A stretch of DNA of 13,426 nt. Origin: Neovahlkampfia damariscottae (lineage: Eukaryota; Heterolobosea; Selenaionea; Neovahlkampfiida; Neovahlkampfiidae). Positions 1-8,450 of the stretch are shown here, piece by piece (the stretch's first letter is position 1; each line of letters begins with the position of its first letter). Both the position numbers and the translations under genes were made by a program. The stretch spans positions 1 through 13,426 of the forward strand of contig JABLTG010000288.1 of assembly GCA_016618085.1 (NCBI GenBank). The letters are read 5' to 3'. The notes beneath the pieces are model-generated. The model made no database searches. It had not been told where the DNA came from and saw only the letters and a program-made list of their open reading frames with translations.

Positions 1-1
1 A

Positions 2-136
2 AAAATGACAACAAAAAAATTGGAAGAAGTTGTAAAAAAGGAAAGTATGCTTGTAAATAGAGATCTTTGGACAAATACTTTTTCAAAAATATTTGAATTT
101 TTCAAGGAATATTATTATGAAAGTGATGAAAAATAA
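2..136 (+). CDS. 3' end of an unidentified protein-coding gene
   Basis: An open frame enters from the left edge and ends at TAA 134-136. It could start at ATG 5-7 (43 aa), but it may equally be the last exon of a gene lying mostly outside the window. The visible part is charged and probably helical: a Lys/Glu-rich start (KKLEEVVKKES), an aromatic stretch around WTNTFSKIFEFFKEYYY, and an acidic end. No domain is recognisable. The AT-rich codon choice matches the other genes here. No function can be assigned. Confidence 0.4.
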   Translation, partial: KMTTKKLEEVVKKESMLVNRDLWTNTFSKIFEFFKEYYYESDEK

Positions 137-652
137 ATAGTCATTCAAATGAAAACAATTAATTTGGTTGGTTGTTTTTTCAAACTCGAGATTTAATTGC
201 CACACCCCCAGTAGTTGTTGCCCACATTCAGTTACCAGTATTTATTGTTTGGTCATCTGGTTGGTTGGTCAGTCCATCTGAATCTTTCCTGTAAAATACA
301 CTAAAATTAACCATTTTTTTAAACTTTTATAAAATTCCAAAAACCATATTACCAGTTATTTAGCTTATTCCTTTTTGTTATAATTTAATTGGTAAAATGG
401 TAATGGTAAATTAAAGTAATAAATTAAATGTTTCAATTAAATTGGAGTTATTAAATTGTTCAAGGCGAAGCAGGAAGAGAAACCGTCAGGTTTTGAATTT
501 CCCCCTTTTAGTAAATAAAATTTATTTTATTACTACGAGTCCTGCCACACACGTCCATTTCCAGGGAGCCTAAAAAAAGGGAGAATTAAGAACCAATTAT
601 AACCGAATTCAAAACAACCAATCCGAATCTACTTAAAGATTCTTTTTTCTTC
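137..652. other. Long intergenic region with G/C-rich islands, no gene recognised
   Basis: About 550 nt without a convincing ORF on either strand, far longer than the 15-100 nt gaps between most genes here. Two patches are richer in G/C than the rest: around 195-290, with a C-run and the GGTTGGTTGGTCAG cluster near 257-271, and around 465-580, with CCCCC and GGGAGCC. AATAAAAT and ATTTTATT form a short perfect hairpin with a TT loop near 515-533. Extra CCAAT boxes lie at 592-597 and 617-622. I see no tRNA-like boxes or snRNA signature. A non-coding RNA gene or a decayed mobile element could be hidden here, but nothing proves it. Confidence 0.4.
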
Positions 653-661
653 GACCAATCA
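653..661 (+). promoter_or_regulatory. CCAAT-box element of the C2-amine oxidase gene
   Basis: GACCAATCA ends 25 nt before ATG 687. It matches the general NF-Y-type consensus (RRCCAATSR, established knowledge) and is the third CCAAT in an 80-nt stretch. The same element recurs before almost every gene start in this window. Confidence 0.6.
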
Positions 662-686
662 TAAAAAATTTATTTAACGTTAAAGA

Positions 687-3600
687 ATGACAAATGAACC
701 TCTTGAATGCATTGTAACTTTAGTTGAAGCAAAAGGTCTTTTAGCTGGAGACTGGACTGGAAAATCAGACCCTTATGTTGTTTTTCAATTGGGAAGTGAC
801 AAAAAGACTTCAAAAGCAAAATTCCAAACTTTAAACCCTAAATGGAATGAAGAATTCACTTTTAAAGGAAACTTTAAATCAACTGACTCACTTGCTTTAA
901 AAATTTGGGATTGGGATATTTTTTCCAGAGATGGTGCGCACTTTTTTTTTTTAAAATAAAATAGAAAATCTTGGTGAAACAACTGTCGACTTATCAACCT
1001 TGTACAAAGGAAAAAATGAAAAACTTGTTGATTTAAACGTTGGTCAAGTTCATCTTTTAATCAATTGTGTAAACTTTGGAAAAGAAAGAAAATCAACGAA
1101 GACATCTATGACAGTTACAGTTGGTAGTTTTGATGGATTAAGTACTATTCAAAACAAAAAAGACGTTGTTATTAAAGGTCCTTTAACTTGCTCTTTCACT
1201 GTTGATGATGTTCTTTACACAACAAAAGCTTCAAAAGATGGAATTTGGGAAGAAGCATTTCCAATTTCTTCACTTCAACAAGAAGCTAAAACATTAATCA
1301 CCTTTAACCTTTCTGATTCAACAACTGGTGCGTTAATTGGATATTCACAAGTTTATCTTGATTCATTGGTTTTAAAAGCAGGTGAAGAAGTTACTTTATC
1401 AAATCCATTATCCAATGTTTCTTCAGGATTTTTTCATTTGAAAATTAGAACAAATTTCGATATTGCTCCATTGGCTTCATTAGATGGAACTGTACCAAAA
1501 AAAGCTACTGCAGTTGTTATCGGATCAGGTTTTGCTGGTTCAAATGTTGCTAGACATTTATATGACAGAAAAGTTGACGTTATTTTACTTGAAGCAAAAG
1601 ATGTTTTTGGAGGAAGATGTTTATCATTAAAATTAAAAATGACAGATAAATCTGATACATCTGCATATTATGTTGATGGAGGTTGCAATTACGTAAGATT
1701 CAAGAAAAAAATTAACTTTTTCTTGATTAGATTTCTCTTAATAATAATTATATTTATCAATTTGTCAATCAAGATAAAGAATTAAAACCTTTAATTGTTG
1801 ATACTTTTGACATGAGAAAATTCACAAATTATGATGTTTATGAACCACTCACACCAGAAGAACAACAAGCTTATATTGATGAATACAACAAAACACACAA
1901 ACCTAAAATTTCACTTTACAATAGAAATGCTCAACAAGTTGAAGTTTTTCTTCAACAAAAAATGGTTTATGATTTTAGGTAATATTTTTTTTCACATTAA
2001 TTCAAAATTAGAACTCAAAAAATTCCAGGTGTTGATGGTGTTCCAAATCAATGGAGTCTTTATGAAGTTGCTTGTGCTGGTTTATTATTGACTAAAATTC
2101 AATTATATGAACAAGTTCTTGATATCAATGATCCATTATTCAAAGGAGAATATTACAAACAATTTCAAAATGAATCATGGTTTAAAGAATTAAACCAAAT
2201 GGTCAATGATATGGATAACCAAATTTATGCTGATTGGGCAACTGCAAACACAAAATTTGCTGATTCTGCTCAAGAATTATTAATTCAAGTTTTGGACATT
2301 TCAATTCAAGCTCCATTATCAATCAAATCAAATGAATGTTCAACTTTATTTTCATTTATTTATAACAAATCCAATGGTGGATTCCAAGAAGGTATTGATT
2401 TTCATTTTTTTTTAATTTATGTTTTAATAAAGTCATCAATGATGCAGAAGGTGGTCCACAACAATATGCATTGAGAAATTCATTTAATCAAGTTATTCAA
2501 AAAATTGATGCTCCTTTAATTAACTCAAAAAGAGCATTCTTGAACAAAACTGTCAAAAAAATTGATTACACAAAAGATTCAACTTCTGGTACTATTGAAT
2601 TATCAGATGGAACAATTATCGAAGCTGACCAAATTATCAATTGTTCTGGTGTTGTTGCTTCACAAAATATCTCATTCACACCAGGTACAATTACTGATGG
2701 AAGAAATTTTGTTCAAACAAAATCAACAATGGGCGCAACAATCAAAACTTTCTTTGCTTATGAAAAACCATGGTGGAGAGTGAAAGATTCACCTTCTGAA
2801 TCATTTTCAGGATACGTTGGTGCTGTTCAAAATAGCAAAGTATTTAATCAAGAATATCCAAAAGATCCAACAAATACAACTTGGTTCTATGATGTAAATT
2901 TCTCAAAATTTTTAATGTTATTCAATAGGTTTCATATCAAGCTCAAATCCTCGATGAAAAACCAGTTTATCTCTTAATGGTATGATAAGTTATTCTTATT
3001 AATCAAAATAGACTTTCATTACAGACCAAGATTGTGTCAATGTTTTAAAAAGTGGTGCAACAGAAGACGATATCAAAAAAATTGTTTTGGATCACATGAG
3101 ATATTATTTCAAATTAAAAGAAACAGATAAACCAAATCCAGAAGTTGACAATTACATTGGATTTGCAATGGTTTGACATTTTTCAAAATTAAACCTTTTT
3201 ACAGGGTGAATGGTGGCAAGAAACTCCATTAATTCAAGGAGGACCAGATGCTGTATTTAAACCAGGTACATATGCTCAAGGAGATTTAACAACAAAAGGA
3301 GTTAATCCAAAATTACACTTTTGTAACTCAGAATATGCTAGCATTGATAGAGGTTACATGAATGGTGCTTTATGTATTGGAAAACAAGTTGCAAATGATG
3401 TCTTAGCACAAATGAATATTCCTCAAGTTGAAGATACTTTCATGACAACTGCTTATCCTTACACTGTTGATGGACAAACTCAATTAGATTATGTCTTGAT
3501 GAAACCAACACATTTACATTGGATTGAATTGAAAGTTTTAGATGAACTTATGGTAATCTTTGGTAAAATTGCTGGATGGATTGAAGATGGTATTGCAGCT

Positions 3601-3759
3601 GTCAAAAAACTCATTGAAATCATCAAGAAGTTAATCGGTGAAAGAGGATTGAAAGATAAGAATGGTCCTCTTTCTAAACTTGTCATATTTCTTGAGACAT
3701 TAACAAATGAAGATGGTCATGGTCACAATTTCCATACTATCAAAAAACATTTCAAATAA
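687..3759 (+). CDS. Flavin amine oxidase with two N-terminal C2 domains (8 exons, 942 aa)
   Basis: Exons by phase matching: 687-933, 965-1692, 1731-1978, 2012-2391, 2433-2893, 2929-2979, 3012-3170, 3205-3759; all seven introns are GT-AG, 31-41 nt. Residues about 5-110 form a C2 domain with the acidic residues usual for Ca2+ binding (D22, D28, D75, D77, D82). Residues about 144-250 look like a second, degenerate C2. A Rossmann FAD fold follows: GSGFAG at 269-274, the ribose-binding Glu at 292 and GGR at 298-300, and the C-terminal FAD motif around 803-825 (DRGYMNGAL). A helical tail of about 90 residues ends the protein. FAD amine oxidases oxidise amines to aldehydes or imines with release of H2O2; the substrate cannot be read here. 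The C2 domains suggest Ca2+-dependent recruitment to membranes (inference). There is no signal peptide. Confidence 0.9.
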
Positions 3760-3778
3760 ATTTTTGCTTGAAGTGTTG

Positions 3779-3787
3779 TCCAATCAG
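3779..3787 (+). promoter_or_regulatory. CCAAT-box element of the LRR gene
   Basis: TCCAATCAG lies 20 nt after the amine oxidase stop and 16 nt before ATG 3804. It is the main support for placing the start of the LRR gene at 3804. Confidence 0.45.
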
Positions 3788-3803
3788 CTGTGTTGTTGTT
3801 GTG

Positions 3804-5213
3804 ATGGAAGTAGTACACACAAGATTTGAGAAAGTCAGAAATGAAAATTCTGTTCAAATTGGCAACCAAGAGAATTTGATAAGTACTGTGAAATATTATG
3901 AAATAAACCTCTTTCTTAGTTTCAGATGAATCTATTGTTAAAAACACTCAAACTTTGGAACAAAAAAATCTGAAGACATAACTCACATATCAATACACTT
4001 GAAAAAAAAAGAATTTAACTCTAAAAGTTTTCATACCTTTTCAATAGTTATCCACCATTCAAACACAGGAACCCATTGAATTTTTAGAATTCATTCTGAC
4101 ATTTCTTCTGAAAAATAAACACTTAAAACGAGTTTCAGGTAAAATGATTCCATTTTTGTTTTTACAGAATCCAAAGTTAAGTTCATGATAAAACAACATT
4201 AGTGGCTTTTGAAAGAATAATTTTTGAGTTGATTGGAAATACAAATATTCAAGAATTATCACTTTCTGGTTTGAAATTTTTATCAATGAAAAAATCTGAA
4301 AACATGATAAAGGCTTTCAGAAATAATTTGACACTCCAGAGTGTTACTTTTGACTGTATGAAGTTTTTAATCTTTTAAAAATTTGAATGTAGCTTTATAC
4401 TTCTCAGAAGGTACCTTTTCCAATTTAATGGAAGCAATTTCTTGGAATACGACATTGAAGAAAATTCACATCTTTTTGAATTTTCCTGAAGATAACATCT
4501 CTTCAGGATTAAAATTTCTGAGCAAAATAATAGAAAACGAAATTCTAGAGACATTATCATTATCTAATTTCTTAAATATAGGAATAATCAAAAGTTCGTT
4601 AATAAAAAATGAATCTATCAATTCATTCAATTGGAATGAGTTTCGATTGTCGGACAATACAAAAGAAATAGGAGATATTCTTTCATTGAATCATTCCATT
4701 GAAACTTTGATACTCACAAGTCGTTTTGGAACTTCTGAAGTAATTGACCACTTAATAAAAGGTATTTCAAACAATAACTCAATCAAGAATCTAATTATCA
4801 AAGATTCTTTTGGAGGAGAATACGAAAAATGTTTTCATGATTTGAAGAATCATCCAACAATTGAAACATTGGATACTGAGTGGAACAGTGACTCCAGTGA
4901 TTCATGTATTTCGAATTTTTGTAATTTTGTAATTGAAAACAAGAATGTAAAAAGGATCAGAGTTTCAAACTTAGTGACTCCTGATGAAATGAAAGAAATA
5001 TTACAGGCATTAGAACAAAATGAAATAATTCAAGAAATTCTTCCAAGAGTTGATGTAAAATGTATCAATTATCCATATTTATCAAAAGAATATCATGACA
5101 AAGTGATGTATTATCTCCATAGAAATGCCAATATTCAACAATTCAAAAATCATTTCAAAATGAAAAAAGAAATGGAGAACAAATTAAATGATCTTCAATT
5201 CAAATTAAAGTGA
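3804..5213 (+). CDS. Leucine-rich-repeat protein, 5' exons uncertain
   Basis: The 3' part is firm: an exon ending at 4138, exon 4182-4355 and exon 4393-5213 (TGA), joined by 43-nt and 37-nt GT-AG introns that keep phase. The protein shows repeated LRR-type units with helix and strand alternating, for example IQELSLSGLKF, LQSVTF, LKKIHIFLNF, LETLSLSNF, IETLILTSRF, IKNLIIKDSF and VKRIRVSNL, spaced about 25-40 residues apart, then a Lys-rich coiled tail. This resembles ribonuclease-inhibitor-type LRRs, which act as protein-binding scaffolds. The likely start is ATG 3804, with a first intron at 3883-3919 (37 nt). Between about 3920 and 4048 no join of 31-43 nt keeps an open frame: one frame stops at TAA 3979-3981, while another is open from 3942 to 4076. 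A longer intron, or damage to the gene, is possible. Confidence 0.68.
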
Positions 5214-5280
5214 TTAACAACAAAAACGAATAAAATTGAGTTCTGTGACATATTTCTGTCAATACCTCTATTGAATCTTG

Positions 5281-5290
5281 TGATTGGTCA
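5281..5290 (+). promoter_or_regulatory. Inverted CCAAT element (ATTGGTCA) of the propeller-like gene
   Basis: TGATTGGTCA ends 14 nt before ATG 5305 and lies 67 nt after the LRR stop. It is the same box as at 653, in the opposite orientation. Confidence 0.55.
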
Positions 5291-5304
5291 ATTTTGTCTT
5301 TCAA

Positions 5305-7062
5305 ATGTTTACCTGTGAAGACTTAGAGTTTGAAGATTTCAAATACACAGGAGAAGAATCTTTAATACTTTCAACTGAAGAGCAAATGGATATTGAAAAT
5401 GAATTGAAAAACATCAGAGAAAATCCAAACGAAAATAATTTACAAGTTTTATTGGACAAAAAATATAAAACAAATCCTCATGAATGGTTTAACAAAATTT
5501 CTGATGTGTTGTTAACTAATTTTCAATCAAAAAATCCAAACATGGAAAATTTGATTTTAAAAATTCTTGTAAAACATTTAGAACCTTCAAATGTTGATTT
5601 CTTTACTTCTATGGTTGAAATTATTTTAAAACAACAAAATTACTATTTAGATAGAATAGAGAATCTAGGATGGATACTTACACTGTTCAAATTTTTTTCA
5701 TCAAATTCAGAAATCGTCACTAAAAGTTTACAATTTTTGATTGGTTGTTCACAGCTTGGATTCTCATCACATGTCATTGAAATATTTGCAACCTACCTGT
5801 TAAAATATGAAAATATTCCGAATATATTAGATTTTGACAATATTATTGATTACTTTTTCAAATATTCCAAGTCTGTTGAAAAATACGGAGCAATCTGTAT
5901 TAAGTGCTTGTTACTGGGAAATGAAAAATCAAGAAATGAAATTTATAAAAATATAAGTAAATACGATTTTGATGAACTAGATGATTGTGATGCATTCAAA
6001 TTTATTCTTGAAAGTTGTTTTTTCTCAGATAAAACGAAACTGTATAGCCTTGAGCATTTCATTCCATTTCCTGTTCATGCAGTGAAGAAAAGACAATTTT
6101 TCAAAGGATTTCAAGAAAAGAATGGCTATGTTTATTTTACCTTTGACGGCAGGCTTAATAGAGTTTCCAAAGATTCTGAACTGTTTGTTGCTGAATGTGA
6201 AAAGTTACGAACTTGTTTTCAATTTTCTATTGCAAAAAATTTCATTTGTATATCAAGAATGATGAAAACACCACTAAATTTATACAAAATTGATGATTAT
6301 TTTAACAATCAAGTTCCAAAAGCTGTAATCAGGAATTCAAATACTGGGTATCAATGTAAAATGATAGAAAACAAAAAGGATTCAATGATACATTTATTCT
6401 CTACAAATAAGATTGTTTTTATTCAGAATTTTGACTTCAATGGAAAACTATCTTCTTCCCAAGAATTGCAAGACTATTTTTATTACAATTCAATTGCATC
6501 CAATGTAGATGGAAATTTGGTCATTTTTTCTAATGATACATGTATTTACAAGTTAATATGGAACAAAATTAACCAAAATTTTAATGTTAAATTTTTAGCT
6601 GAAATTGAAAATCCATGTTTGTCGCTTGATATCAACAAAAACTCAACACTACTAATTTCGGCCAATGATAGAGATTTGACAATTTATGATATTGAAACAG
6701 GATCAGAACTATATTTTTTCACTTCACCATTGTTAAATTCTGTTCAACATTTTCCAATCTTTTCAAAACATCATGAAAACTTAATACTCTTATTTGACTT
6801 TTTTTCATTCAAAATTTTTCATATTGATGAAAACTCGAGGCCAGAAGGAAATGATTTGAATGATTTTTTGGTTCAAGTGATCCCAATACCAGTTTCGTTG
6901 ATCGAAAATAGAAATAGAATGATATGTGAATCCTCTGATGGGAAATCAATTTTCTTAGGAAATTTACAAGGAATTTGGCAATTCAAAATATTGAAAACAT
7001 CAATACATGCAAATTTAATCGATAATTTCGACAGATTCCAAGATGTTGATTTCAAATTTTAG
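5305..7062 (+). CDS. Unknown protein with helical N-terminus and beta-propeller-like C-terminus (585 aa)
   Basis: A single uninterrupted exon. The frame is open a few codons further up, but ATG 5305 is the first ATG, and ATTGGTCA lies just before it. Residues about 20-260 are Leu/Ile/Phe-rich helices in repeat-like pairs, compatible with an ARM/HEAT-type solenoid. Residues about 265-575 switch to short beta strands, such as GYVYFTFDGRLNRV, LVIFSNDTCIYKLIW, LLISANDRDLTIYDIETGSEL and KSIFLGNLQGIWQFKI, with Asn/Asp turns. That is the pattern of a WD40-like propeller without canonical WD pairs. This layout usually acts as a protein-interaction scaffold. There are no enzyme motifs, signal peptide or membrane segments. 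No family is recognised, and the fold assignment is inference. Confidence 0.75.
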   Translation: MFTCEDLEFEDFKYTGEESLILSTEEQMDIENELKNIRENPNENNLQVLLDKKYKTNPHEWFNKISDVLLTNFQSKNPNMENLILKILVKHLEPSNVDFFTSMVEIILKQQNYYLDRIENLGWILTLFKFFSSNSEIVTKSLQFLIGCSQLGFSSHVIEIFATYLLKYENIPNILDFDNIIDYFFKYSKSVEKYGAICIKCLLLGNEKSRNEIYKNISKYDFDELDDCDAFKFILESCFFSDKTKLYSLEHFIPFPVHAVKKRQFFKGFQEKNGYVYFTFDGRLNRVSKDSELFVAECEKLRTCFQFSIAKNFICISRMMKTPLNLYKIDDYFNNQVPKAVIRNSNTGYQCKMIENKKDSMIHLFSTNKIVFIQNFDFNGKLSSSQELQDYFYYNSIASNVDGNLVIFSNDTCIYKLIWNKINQNFNVKFLAEIENPCLSLDINKNSTLLISANDRDLTIYDIETGSELYFFTSPLLNSVQHFPIFSKHHENLILLFDFFSFKIFHIDENSRPEGNDLNDFLVQVIPIPVSLIENRNRMICESSDGKSIFLGNLQGIWQFKILKTSIHANLIDNFDRFQDVDFKF

Positions 7063-7074
7063 AAAATTGTATCG

Positions 7075-7082
7075 ATTGGTCA
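7075..7082 (+). promoter_or_regulatory. Inverted CCAAT element upstream of the small lysine-rich ORF
   Basis: ATTGGTCA, 12 nt after the stop at 7062 and 103 nt before ATG 7186. It is farther from the start than at the other genes. A second, looser match (GGTTGGTA) lies at 7111-7118. Confidence 0.4.
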
Positions 7083-7125
7083 AAGATTTTCCTCCAATTG
7101 AAATCTTGTCGGTTGGTAGAAAACC

Positions 7126-7133
7126 TATAAATA
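7126..7133 (+). promoter_or_regulatory. TATA box (TATAAATA)
   Basis: A canonical TATAAATA(G), 52 nt before ATG 7186, in an intergenic stretch that also has CCAAT motifs at about 7075 and 7095. It is the only clear TATA box I see before a gene start in this window, and it supports the short ORF that follows being a real gene. Confidence 0.5.
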
Positions 7134-7185
7134 GCAGTATTTTACTGTCTTTTTTATCAACTGAATAAAAGAACCAACGAATATA

Positions 7186-7314
7186 ATGAGCAAAAAGAAA
7201 GAAACTAAATCAATGGATGAATTTTCAAAAGGAACTGCAAAAGAAAAAAAACAAGCAGCAAAGAAAGAAAAAGAAGATAAAAAAAAAGATGAAAAAGCGA
7301 AAAAGAAAAAATAA
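7186..7314 (+). CDS. Small lysine-rich protein (42 aa)
   Basis: ATG 7186, stop TAA 7312-7314. The product begins MSKKKETKSMDEFSKGTAKE and continues as an almost pure Lys/Glu/Ala/Asp helix ending in KKKK; 21 of its 42 residues are Lys. Such basic tails bind RNA, ribosomes or nucleic acid, but no family is recognised. Support: an upstream TATA box and CCAAT element, and a fitting 3' end with AATAAA at 7321-7326. Against: AT-rich, A-rich DNA can give Lys-rich ORFs by chance, and the gene is very short. It converges on the BTB gene with 16 nt between the two stops. Confidence 0.55.
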   Translation: MSKKKETKSMDEFSKGTAKEKKQAAKKEKEDKKKDEKAKKKK

Positions 7315-7320
7315 ATTGTG

Positions 7321-7326
7321 AATAAA
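7321..7326 (+). terminator. AATAAA poly(A) signal candidate
   Basis: AATAAA begins 7 nt after the stop of the lysine-rich ORF, in the 16-nt gap to the stop of the convergent BTB gene. The transcript 3' ends of the two genes must therefore overlap. AATAAA is common by chance in AT-rich DNA. Confidence 0.3.
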
Positions 7327-7330
7327 TTTT

Positions 7331-8372
7331 TCATATATCTACACATAAATCTAAACTTCCATCAGCAACATCATATTTGCTCAAAATGAACGTGGTGTTC
7401 AAATTGTCGAATTTCGGTGGTTGTTTATTAGAAATAACATGATCTACATTCCAACCATGTTCTGTAAATAATGAATACCAAAAATGCATGTTTTGTGTTT
7501 CAATTTCCATCAAAGAGTTTTTACCATTTATTGTGATACCTGAACATTGAACATAATCCTTGGAATAATAAGATGCAAAAATGATTGTCGCCACATGTTT
7601 TTTGATTTGTGGTATTTTAAATCCATAGAAATTAATCTCTGAATTCACTTTTTTCCAGTTGACATTTTCAAATGAACTAGGTGATGGTAATGTTTGATAA
7701 CTCAAATAGTCTAAAATAATTTCAAAGGATTTTTCATCTCTGTTGATAATTAAACCTCCATCTAATGAATATTCTCTTGGAATAACTGAATTTTCATTTA
7801 GTAATCCACTAAAGAAATCTGATTTGCCAATTGATATTAATATTTCTTTGGTGGTGTAAAAATTCTTATTTGGAAATTTAAGATATATTTTTTTTTCTTC
7901 AATATTTTCATTTTCAAATGGGTTTTTTAAATTTGAGTTTAATTTTTCTTTCAATTCCGATATTATTTTTTTTATTTCTTCATTGAATATTTCAATTTTG
8001 GAATTAGAAGACTGTATTTGTTTTTCAAAAATATCAATCTTTTTCTCTATTTCTATCAGATTTAACTCTTGAATGTTTTCCAAAACACCATTTTCTGTTG
8101 ATAATTTTGGCTTTCCTTTTTGCATTAATTTTTTTACTTGAATTTCAAGTTTTTCTGTCAATTTTTGGGTTTCTTGTTCAAAATTTATATTTTTCAAATT
8201 GTTTTTTATTTCTGTTTGTTCTTGTTTTATGGAAGATATTTCAGTTTTTACAAATTTAAATTCCTCCAGCAAAAATTCCAAGGTTTTTGTTACTTCTTCG
8301 GAAATTGTCATTGATTTATTTTGATTATTTACCTTTCATTTGTGAACTGGAATCACTTCTTTTCAGCAACAT
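7331..8372 (-). CDS. Coiled-coil protein with KCTD-type BTB/T1 domain
   Basis: From ATG 8311 the protein has 326 aa. Residues about 5-130 are two Lys/Glu/Ile-rich coiled-coil stretches. Residues about 141-232 form a T1-type BTB domain: IYLKFPNKNFYTTKEIL, a small-residue turn (SDFFSGLL), then GGLIINRDEKSFEIILDYL, matching the KCTD pattern of a tail hydrophobic strand, tt-x-L and the RD-F-ILDYLR motif. The last 90 residues are beta-rich and unassigned. KCTD proteins assemble as oligomers and often serve as cullin-3 adaptors (family knowledge); no cullin site was checked. An upstream ATG at 8370-8372 gives an alternative first exon, 8372-8333 (MLLKRSDSSSQMK), joined by a 37-nt GT-AG intron (8332-8296) in phase to codon 6 of the 326-aa version. 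The CCAAT position favours this start. Confidence 0.85.
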
Positions 8373-8411
8373 GATGTGTTTCTGGTTTTGTTGAAGATTG
8401 AAATGAAAATG

Positions 8412-8419
8412 ATTGGTTA
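8412..8419 (-). promoter_or_regulatory. CCAAT element of the BTB gene
   Basis: On the minus strand this reads TAACCAAT(C), 39 nt before the ATG at 8372 and about 100 nt before the one at 8311. Spacing at the other genes (2-40 nt) fits the upstream ATG better. Confidence 0.45.
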
Positions 8420-8450
8420 AAAAATAATGACATGAATTTATTTAAAAAAA

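Noticed and set aside
190-300. Possible minus-strand exon (KDSDGLTNQPDDQ) in the left intergenic region
   Set aside because: It is only about 20 codons long, ends in a stop, has no partner exon in phase, and shows no recognisable domain.
1693-1785. Read-through of the amine oxidase exon 2 to the stop at 1785, giving a 350-residue truncated protein
   Set aside because: Removing the 38-nt intron 1693-1730 continues the oxidase sequence in phase, and the read-through tail is low-complexity Ile/Phe/Lys.
1979-2034. Use of the acceptor CAG just before GTGTTGATGG for amine oxidase intron 3
   Set aside because: That join gives an immediate stop; the earlier TTAG acceptor at 2010-2011 keeps the frame through the conserved oxidase sequence.
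7125-7346. Minus-strand ORF rich in Phe and Ser that looks like a membrane protein
   Set aside because: It is the complement of the A-rich lysine codons of the + strand ORF at 7186-7314, runs through the TATA box, and overlaps the stop region of the BTB gene.
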